In this document: positions 6,429-10,713 of the stretch, one piece after another
Numbering within the stretch: position 1 is the first letter of the stretch
Layout of the letters: every line of letters begins with the position of its first letter
Origin: CAZJLN01 sp964540765
Lineage (GTDB): Bacteria > Chloroflexota > Anaerolineae > Anaerolineales > Anaerolineaceae
Length of the DNA: 10,713 nt
Direction: 5' to 3'
NCBI GenBank assembly: GCA_964540765.1
Contig: CAZINW010000052.1
Location: 1-10,713 of the forward strand
Notes under the pieces: model-generated
The model's database searches: none
Told to the model about the DNA's origin: nothing
What the model saw: only the letters and a program-made list of their open reading frames with translations
Program-made: the position numbers and the translations under genes

Positions 6429-7826
6429 TTACCTGTCTCCAAGAAAAGCGGGCAGGCGGTTGTTATTTTCCATTATGCTCAAGATACTGATGGGAGGGTT
6501 GATGACAATGATCTCCCCTTCTTCAATATCTGCCTCAACAATCTCGATGGATTTATCAGAATAAGCGCCCACAACCACATCAACCGCCACCGGTATGCCA
6601 TTGCGCATGACATAAACAGTATCTTTTCCGTCAACTGTTGTCAGGGCTGCATTTGGTATCACAAATACGTCTGATTTCTCTTCGGTGATGATATTTATTG
6701 CCGCAGTCATACCAGATTTGATTTTATCCAACCCATCCATTAAAATAACTGTAACATTATAAGTTACAACACCCTGATTTTCCGATCCTGTGGGTGAAAT
6801 TTCCACCACCAACCCATGATATGTCTCTTCAAAATAGGCATCAAAGACCATCTCCACATTCTGTCCTAATTTGACCAATGGGATATCCACTTCAGAGATT
6901 TGTACATCAATATATAATTTTGACAGATCTGCCAGTTGCACTGCCTTGACGCCTGCTGAGATTTGATCCCCCTCCAATGCATAGATGCCTGTCACAGTAC
7001 TATTAAAGGGCGCAGTAATTGTCTTTTTCGCAAGCCGGGCTTTTGCCATGGTTAATTGCGTTTCCAATACTGTCACATCATCAGGGTCGGGGCCGTCCTT
7101 CAGAGAGGCGATCCGGGTTGTCAGGCTGGTTAACTTTTCCTTTGCCAGATTAACTCTGGCATCAGCCTCTTCGATCTCTTCATCAGTAAATTCCGCCTTA
7201 CAGAAATTGAGATTTGCCAGGGCGATATCCACAGCATTCAGGGTTGCATCCGTTGCCCAGCGTTTATGGGCGTCCAAAGCCTCATCGTAATCTTCCTGGA
7301 GGTCTGCAATGCGTTCATCGGTGCAACGTCCAAAATTCATGACCCTTCTATCCTCTTTGGCATCCTCCAGGCCCTGGCGTGCTTTGATCAAGTCAAATTC
7401 GGCTTGTGCCAGCTCCAGGCTGTTGTTCTCATAAAGATCATTTAAGGATCTTTCGACGGTTGTCACATCAATCTGAGCCTGCAATATTTCCACTGGCAGG
7501 TTGGCTTCGTCAAGGTTCATCAGGACATCGTCCTGCGCAACCTTCTGCCCCAGGAAGACATCGACATCTCCCACTGTTCCGCTGGTCGACCAGGACAAAA
7601 CAGCCAGTTGATTGGCACGGACGGTACCAGTTCCACTGATGCTTGCAGAGAGTGAACCTTTTGTGTATGCAACCGTCTCAAGGTTCTTTAAGGTCTCCGC
7701 TTCCTGCTGTTGACTCCTGTAGGCGAAATAAACATAAATAACACTGCCGATAATTGCCAGTATTAATATGGTGAGAATTACTTTAAGCCAGGTTTTTGTC
7801 CCCTTTTTCTTGGATACTTTGACCAT
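6429..7826 (-). CDS. Membrane fusion protein (MacA/HlyD-like periplasmic adaptor type)
   Basis: 465 residues. A basic start (MVKVSKKKGTK) precedes one membrane anchor (about 13-36). The split biotinyl-lipoyl (barrel-sandwich) domain occupies about 55-110 and 258-295 (ITAPFNSTVTGIYALEGDQIS); between them lies a long alpha-helical hairpin (about 110-255). The beta-barrel and membrane-proximal domains follow (about 300-460; SGMTAAINI, VFVIPNAALTTVDG). Such proteins couple the ABC permease to export across the envelope. In a phylum thought to lack a classical outer membrane there may be no TolC partner; none is encoded here. Two cysteines (168 and 199) lie within the hairpin. GGAGGAAAG precedes the ATG. 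It is the first gene of the three-gene operon. Confidence 0.92.
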   Translation of the reverse strand: MVKVSKKKGTKTWLKVILTILILAIIGSVIYVYFAYRSQQQEAETLKNLETVAYTKGSLSASISGTGTVRANQLAVLSWSTSGTVGDVDVFLGQKVAQDDVLMNLDEANLPVEILQAQIDVTTVERSLNDLYENNSLELAQAEFDLIKARQGLEDAKEDRRVMNFGRCTDERIADLQEDYDEALDAHKRWATDATLNAVDIALANLNFCKAEFTDEEIEEADARVNLAKEKLTSLTTRIASLKDGPDPDDVTVLETQLTMAKARLAKKTITAPFNSTVTGIYALEGDQISAGVKAVQLADLSKLYIDVQISEVDIPLVKLGQNVEMVFDAYFEETYHGLVVEISPTGSENQGVVTYNVTVILMDGLDKIKSGMTAAINIITEEKSDVFVIPNAALTTVDGKDTVYVMRNGIPVAVDVVVGAYSDKSIEIVEADIEEGEIIVINPPISILSIMENNNRLPAFLGDR

Positions 7827-7943
7827 ACTTTCCTCCGTCGAAAAAGCAACTTGAATAATTAACTATAACACCAGGGAGATCATCAGGTATAAGAGTTGTA
7901 TAAGAAGAGCAGATAATTCAGACCAAAAGTCGTCGAGAATTTC

Positions 7944-7967
7944 ATAAAATAAGGAATAAAATAAGGA
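7944..7967. repeat. Two perfect 12-bp tandem copies of ATAAAATAAGGA
   Basis: Copies at 7944-7955 and 7956-7967. On the minus strand they read as the T-rich tail of the adjacent terminator, so the second copy doubles the tail. They also lie 120 to 140 bases upstream of the MacAB operon, where a regulatory role is possible but unsupported. Confidence 0.85.
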
Positions 7968-7987
7968 ATTTTCACCAATGAAATTCC
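7955..7987 (-). terminator. Rho-independent terminator of the isochorismatase-fold gene
   Basis: On the minus strand GGAATTTCA and TGAAAATTCC pair (9 bp with one bulged A) around a TTGG loop at 7965-7987, followed by TTATTTTATT. It starts about 25 bases past the stop codon and separates this gene from the MacAB operon. Confidence 0.75.
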
Positions 7988-8010
7988 ATGTTAAACTGGG
8001 AGATAATTTA

Positions 8011-8550
8011 TTATTTAATGATTTTTGATATGGTTTTGAATGTTGGATGCGCAGCGTCCCGTAAGATCTCAAACAAGACCATTTCGACCGTGACAAGATT
8101 GCCTCCAGCCGCTGCCACACGTTTCGCAGCCACCTCTGCATTAATTCCTGTCCTTGCTGAAATAGCATCCACGACAAAATAGACCTCATAGCCGGCATTG
8201 ATCATGTCCAGCGCACATTGACAAACACAGACATGTGCCTCATATCCACAAAGCAGAATCTTCCTTCTACCATGCTGATTCAATGCCGACAATATTCTCA
8301 CTTCTCTAAAAGCACTGAAGGATGTGCGCGGGATCTCTTCAGTTTGGGGCAACAACTCAGCAACTTCAGGTAATGTGTGACCTAGTTTTTCAGGTGCCTG
8401 GGCGGTCAAAATCACTGGCAGGGATAAGGCAACAACGCCGGAAATTAATTTTTTAACTTGGACCAAGTAATATTCATCATTTTCAACGACATGGGCAAGC
8501 TTTCCCTGCACATCAATGACCATCAGAAGTGATTCTTCGCTATTCAACAT
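8011..8550 (-). CDS. Isochorismatase-fold cysteine hydrolase (ISOC2/YcaC-like)
   Basis: 179 residues. The fold is indicated by LLMVIDVQ with the catalytic Asp13, the ILTAQAPEKLG strand, the SFSAF loop, and LLCGYEAHVCVCQCALDM, where Cys108 is the expected nucleophile after the EAHV cis-peptide region. The end, DAAHPTFKTISKIIK, closely resembles the C-terminal region of human ISOC2. The family hydrolyses small amides or ethers, but this subgroup has no settled substrate. At the catalytic Lys site (normally E-K-T/x-S/C-F-S) I read Arg75. The open frame begins at an ATG at 8562, but GGAGGT is placed 4-5 bases before the ATG at 8548-8550, so I take that start. It is monocistronic, with its own terminator, and divergent from the membrane protein gene. 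Confidence 0.88.
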   Translation of the reverse strand: MLNSEESLLMVIDVQGKLAHVVENDEYYLVQVKKLISGVVALSLPVILTAQAPEKLGHTLPEVAELLPQTEEIPRTSFSAFREVRILSALNQHGRRKILLCGYEAHVCVCQCALDMINAGYEVYFVVDAISARTGINAEVAAKRVAAAGGNLVTVEMVLFEILRDAAHPTFKTISKIIK

Positions 8551-8571
8551 CTTTACCTCCATCCGGGCTGT

Positions 8572-8601
8572 TTTATATGTTCAAAGCATAAGTTTTACCA
8601 A
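8572..8601 (-). promoter_or_regulatory. Possible promoter of the isochorismatase-fold gene
   Basis: TTGGTA (8601-8596, minus strand), an 18-base spacer and TATAAA (8577-8572). The implied leader is about 15 bases and includes the GGAGGT site. Both boxes deviate from consensus. Confidence 0.35.
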
Positions 8602-8612
8602 TATCCAGGTTG

Positions 8613-8641
8613 CAAGCGTTTAAACAGGATAAAACCGCTTG
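8613..8641. promoter_or_regulatory. Imperfect inverted repeat between divergent genes, operator-like
   Basis: CAAGCGTTT (8613-8621) and AAACCGCTTG (8632-8641) are inverted copies differing by one bulged base, with a 10-base centre. It falls where the -35 region of the plus-strand gene would be, upstream of both genes, so it could bind a shared regulator. No regulator gene is present nearby. Confidence 0.3.
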
Positions 8642-8650
8642 TGCATATAT

Positions 8651-8656
8651 TATAAT
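8651..8656 (+). promoter_or_regulatory. Possible -10 box of the membrane protein gene
   Basis: A perfect TATAAT 18 bases before the chosen start codon. At 17-base spacing the -35 is only GATAAA, so activation by a factor at the overlapping inverted repeat is conceivable. Confidence 0.35.
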
Positions 8657-8674
8657 CATCCCCAAGGTTTTGAC

Positions 8675-9331
8675 ATGAAACATGACTTCTTAATCGCTTT
8701 CAAGTTGATCGGGACTACCTGCAAACTCTGGTGGGGGGACTGGGTTAACCAGGTCCTTGTCAGTCTTGTTGCTGTGTTATTAAGCCTTACAGTCATATTA
8801 GCCCCGCCCTCACTGATGGGGATTATGCATGAAATGCAAGATTTGAGCCTTGGCAACCGTACAGGCATTGCAGGTTTCTGGCAGGGCTTCAAACGCTATT
8901 TTGGGACGGGGTGGCTTTGGGGGGGCGTCAACTTATTGGCGTTAGCCGTCCTGGTTGTGAACATCTGGTTTTATGGCAATATGGATTCCGCCTGGTCACC
9001 AATCCTGGTGGTCTTTCTCATTTTCCTGGCTCTATTCTGGTTTGTGATGCAGTTTTACAGCCTGGGGTATTTCTTTGAACAGGAAGAGAAATCCTTCAAA
9101 TTGGCATGGAAGAATGGTTTTCTGACAGTATTAGCCGCGCCTGTATTCACTCTGGTGATCGGAGTATTTGCACTTCTCATTACCATTTTAAGCCTGGGTA
9201 CTTTCCTGCCATTGCTGGTTGGCTCGCCAGCCTTGCTGGCATTATTGAGCCTGCTCGCTGTGCAAAACAGGTTGATCGAATACAGGAAAACTCCGGTGGA
9301 TGCAGAAGGATTAGACCACCCGGGGTCATAA
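8675..9331 (+). CDS. Multi-pass membrane protein, DUF624/YesL-like
   Basis: 218 residues, strongly hydrophobic and tryptophan-rich. Hydrophobic segments: about 23-45, 79-100, 106-131, 149-172 and 174-198, with a short charged tail ending DAEGLDHPGS. The arrangement (cytoplasmic N-terminal amphipathic helix, W-x-N segment, ILAPPSLMGIMHEM after TM1, then a GFWQGFKRYFGTGW loop before TM2) recalls the DUF624/YesL membrane proteins, often associated with carbohydrate uptake loci, but there is no transporter neighbour here and the assignment is tentative. The open frame starts at a TTG at 8639; I prefer ATG 8675, which follows CCCCAAGG at 9 bases and gives the natural N-terminus. Role is unknown. 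Confidence 0.8.
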   Translation: MKHDFLIAFKLIGTTCKLWWGDWVNQVLVSLVAVLLSLTVILAPPSLMGIMHEMQDLSLGNRTGIAGFWQGFKRYFGTGWLWGGVNLLALAVLVVNIWFYGNMDSAWSPILVVFLIFLALFWFVMQFYSLGYFFEQEEKSFKLAWKNGFLTVLAAPVFTLVIGVFALLITILSLGTFLPLLVGSPALLALLSLLAVQNRLIEYRKTPVDAEGLDHPGS

Positions 9332-9516
9332 ACTGAGCAGCGTCATGATCGTTTCTAAGAATCAGCTTTTAATATTCATAACCTTATCCTGTTGGAGCCT
9401 TGATGTCAAGGTCTATCACTGAAGTAAGGACATGAGTTGGGACAAGAGGAAAGGAAAAAGCCACAAGGATTGGTAAACTTGATATTCCACAACCAAATGA
9501 CCAACAATGAGACTTC
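9332..9516. other. Intergenic, contains a 14-bp palindrome
   Basis: No gene is seen. CCTTGA-TG-TCAAGG at 9398-9411 is an inverted repeat with 6-bp arms and a 2-base centre. No T-run follows it, so it is not a terminator. It could be an operator or part of the left end of the transposase element that starts at 9517, but no partner end is recognisable. Confidence 0.5.
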
Positions 9517-9750
9517 ATGGACAAGTTTATCAATATTCAACGATTTATGCAGTATTTATTTGATGAGGAAGACAAAGCAAAAAGTGCGGCTGAAATCGGG
9601 CAAGCCATCCTGGCGGCGCGCTCAATACGACCGACAGACATAGCGGCGCAAATGCAAGGGAAGGGCGAAGCGAGCTATAAGCGTATTCAGCGATTTCTGA
9701 AAGGCACTGATCCACGCCAGGCGTTGTGGCGGCTGTTCGCTGATAGCTGA
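9517..9750 (+). pseudogene. Transposase fragment, N-terminal part only
   Basis: 77 residues, hydrophilic. The sequence MDKFINIQRFMQYLF followed by AAEIGQAILAARSIR, TDIAAQM, ASYKRIQRFLK and TDPRQALWRLF matches, from memory, the N-terminus of Chloroflexota transposases of IS4-like (DDE) type that run to several hundred residues. The D-D-E catalytic core is absent: the frame runs into a 7-bp repeat array (from 9739) that supplies the stop codon. Homology probably ends at about LWRLF (about 9737). Ribosome-binding site is poor. It is therefore a dead remnant, although a short DNA-binding product cannot be excluded. The IS family is inferred from the recalled N-terminal motif only. Confidence 0.65.
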
Positions 9751-9786
9751 TAGCTAAAGGGAAAAGCTCGTAGCTGATAGCTAATA
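9739..9786. repeat. Degenerate 7-bp repeats of GCTGATA
   Basis: GCTGATA occurs at 9739-9745, 9746-9752 and 9773-9779, with variants GCTAAAG at 9753 and GCTAATA at 9780-9786. The phase is broken between 9760 and 9772. It provides stop codons in the transposase frame and marks the breakpoint of that gene. Confidence 0.8.
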
Positions 9787-9818
9787 GTGTCGAAATGTCG
9801 AGTAGTCTTTAGATGTTT

Positions 9819-9846
9819 GTCATTGCGAAGAATGAAGCAATCCCGC
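9819..9846. repeat. Dispersed intergenic repeat of the GTCATTGCGA type
   Basis: The segment starts GTCATTGCGAAGAATGAAGC and ends AATCCCGC. I recall this GTCATTGCGAgg...gaaGCAATCCC pattern as a common, partly palindromic interspersed element in many bacterial genomes, including Dehalococcoides. Only one copy is in the window. Confidence 0.55.
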
Positions 9847-9873
9847 TTTTATTACTTTGAAGATGCTCACGCA

Positions 9874-9900
9874 TTGTTCGTCAAGTTCGCCAAGTTCGCC
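9874..9900. repeat. Three 9-bp tandem units of AAGTTCGCC
   Basis: Perfect copies at 9883-9891 and 9892-9900, preceded by a diverged copy (TTGTTCGTC, 9874-9882). It lies in the non-coding stretch between the two truncated genes. Confidence 0.8.
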
Positions 9901-9936
9901 AGCAAACACACACCCCCCTTGTAAATTACTTGTATT

Positions 9937-10252
9937 TAGGTAGCCAATGCTATCGACATAATATGAATCATTTTCAAGGATATGGGGTCCAAAAAGTTGG
10001 TGTGGGTGTCAGAGTCTGGGTTCTTGTTGGTGTAGGTGTCTTCGTTGGGGTTTTTGTTGGCGTGGGTGTCATAGTCGGAGTTTTTGTGAGTGTAGGTGCA
10101 GGTGGATATTGTTTGAGGATTAAAGGTAGATAGGCTTTAAATAACGTTTGGCCATATGCTGAATTGGCTAATACGAACCCGCCAATAATTATTGCCAAAG
10201 AAACAACTCCTGCTATTGTGGAAATCAATTTTCTATTTGTTTTTCTCATCAT
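9937..10252 (-). pseudogene. Frameshifted, 3'-truncated exported Thr-Pro stalk protein with FxLYD-like start
   Basis: The uninterrupted part has 92 residues: a basic start (MMRKTNRK), a membrane or signal segment (about 9-34), the motif AYLPLILK (40-47) that I associate with Chloroflexota surface proteins, then a Thr-Pro-Lys stalk (50-86), stopping at 9974. Past a run of five T on the minus strand (9991-9995), the neighbouring frame reads HILENDSYYVDSIGYL (to about 9937), which matches from memory the opening of FxLYD-type domains that follow such stalks. One extra T would explain the frameshift. After GYL no further domain sequence is recognisable, so the 3' end is also lost. GGAG lies 5 bases before the first ATG. 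A sequencing error is the alternative for the frameshift, but would not explain the truncation. Confidence 0.6.
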
Positions 10253-10345
10253 TTAGCTCCAATTCTCGTGTTTCTTGCTCCAGTTCAGAAATCATAATTT
10301 CAGAAGCTTAATTTTCCAGGCAGAATATTGCAAATCAGGTTTTTT

Positions 10346-10393
10346 CCCAGAACAGAGCTGGGACTGTGCCCCAGAACAGAACTGGGACTGTGC
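10346..10393. repeat. 24-bp tandem duplication containing GGGACTGTGC
   Basis: Two adjacent copies at 10346-10369 and 10370-10393 differ at one base (AGCTGGG versus AACTGGG), and the second is followed by CCC. Each copy contains a small hairpin CCCAG...CTGGG. A related inverted GCACAGTCCCC occurs at about 10624-10635. Confidence 0.85.
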
Positions 10394-10433
10394 CCCTGAC
10401 AGTCAGGCAGATAGCTAAGGAGATAAGGCCAAT

Positions 10434-10574
10434 TTAATCGCCAATGGATCCTTCCCATGCAGCTGCCAATTGTGGTAAGAGCGAGTGTTTGGGCAACTTC
10501 CTGGAAGGTGGCAAAGCTATGATGGCGGGCGGCGTTATGAAGTATTCTTTTGTATTCATATAGTTTTTGGCCAT
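10434..10574 (-). CDS. Doubtful 46-residue ORF
   Basis: MAKNYMNTKEYF...LPQLAAAWEGSIGD, starting at 10574 with AAGGAAG 5 bases upstream. I do not recognise the family. A longer frame in another phase (10300-10593, 97 residues) covers the same DNA, but it has no ribosome-binding site and its end is made by the 24-bp tandem repeat. At most one is real, and either may be the remnant of a frameshifted gene. No signal peptide or clear motif is visible. Confidence 0.2.
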   Translation of the reverse strand: MAKNYMNTKEYFITPPAIIALPPSRKLPKHSLLPQLAAAWEGSIGD

Positions 10575-10591
10575 GTTTCTTCCTTGCGGAC

Positions 10592-10620
10592 ATTATAGCA
10601 GACTTTAAGACTGTGGTCAG
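10592..10620 (-). promoter_or_regulatory. Possible sigma-70 promoter near the right edge
   Basis: CTGACC (10620-10615, minus strand), a 17-base spacer and a perfect TATAAT (10597-10592). The predicted start near 10585 leaves only about 11 bases before the ATG of the doubtful 46-residue ORF. Confidence 0.35.
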
Positions 10621-10713
10621 GCTGCACAGTCCCCCGACCAGAGGGAGGGAGGCATACCCTCCTCATCATTGGTGGGATGTCGACCTTCTCCCAGCGTGCA
10701 GTGGATGAGCGCA

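Noticed and set aside
7937..7986. 9-bp inverted repeat GAATTTCAT/ATGAAATTC as a possible operator for the MacAB operon
   Set aside because: Its right arm belongs to a better hairpin with a U-tract that fits a terminator for the upstream hydrolase gene.
9437..9643. 68-residue plus-strand frame overlapping the transposase remnant
   Set aside because: It overlaps the recognisable transposase frame in another phase and shows no motif of its own.
9739..9900. CRISPR-like short repeats
   Set aside because: Units are 7 and 9 bp, contiguous and degenerate, with no regular spacers and no cas genes in the window.
9930..10133. Plus-strand frame rich in Val-Gly repeats
   Set aside because: It is the antisense shadow of the Thr-Pro stalk codons on the minus strand.
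10300..10593. 97-residue minus-strand frame with the duplicated GHSPSSVLG
   Set aside because: No ribosome-binding site; the repeated peptide is produced by the 24-bp DNA duplication. A shorter frame with a better start covers the same DNA, so neither is trusted.
10594..10713. Possible end of a further gene running in from the right edge
   Set aside because: Short open frames exist on both strands, but none has a recognisable motif, and the stretch is too short to judge.

Overview
The window looks like a chromosomal segment from a Chloroflexota bacterium, most likely Anaerolineae. The grounds are the mix of families: lipoproteins with Thr/Pro-rich linkers, a LysM lipoprotein, an HtrA lipoprotein, a YLPLILK plus Thr-Pro stalk protein, and an IS transposase fragment of a type I associate with that group. 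The assignment comes from recalled family features and composition; no search was run.

Layout. 1-515 (-): a Nudix hydrolase of the ADP-ribose pyrophosphatase type, cut by the window edge. 622-1299 (-): a two-LysM lipoprotein ending in its own terminator. 1507-1707 (-): a 66-residue conserved-looking small protein with an excellent sigma-70 promoter. 2073-4450 (+): a probable two-gene unit, an HtrA-type serine protease lipoprotein followed by a bacterial eRF1-like protein (baeRF) with a zinc ribbon, closed by a 15-bp perfect-stem terminator. 4501-7826 (-): a tightly coupled MacAB-type export operon (membrane fusion protein, ATPase, permease) whose genes abut or overlap. 8011-8550 (-): an isochorismatase-fold cysteine hydrolase with its own terminator. 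8675-9331 (+): a multi-pass membrane protein of unknown role, divergent from the hydrolase.

From about 9332 to the right edge the DNA changes character. It holds the 5' part of a transposase gene, a run of 7-bp repeats, a dispersed GTCATTGCGA-type repeat, a short 9-bp tandem array, a frameshifted and 3'-truncated exported Thr-Pro stalk/FxLYD-like gene, a 24-bp tandem duplication and poorly supported small ORFs. I read it as a decayed accessory or mobile-element scar.

Working together: the left part is mainly envelope and quality-control functions (anchored LysM protein, anchored protease, efflux of an unknown substrate) plus two housekeeping-type hydrolases. The most interesting intact locus is the HtrA-baeRF pair. 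It puts extracytoplasmic proteolysis beside an eRF1-like protein that lacks a recognisable GGQ motif in its domain 2 loop. I see no CRISPR array, no tRNA or rRNA, and no convincing wholly new system; the most novel-looking material is that pair and the scar at the right end.
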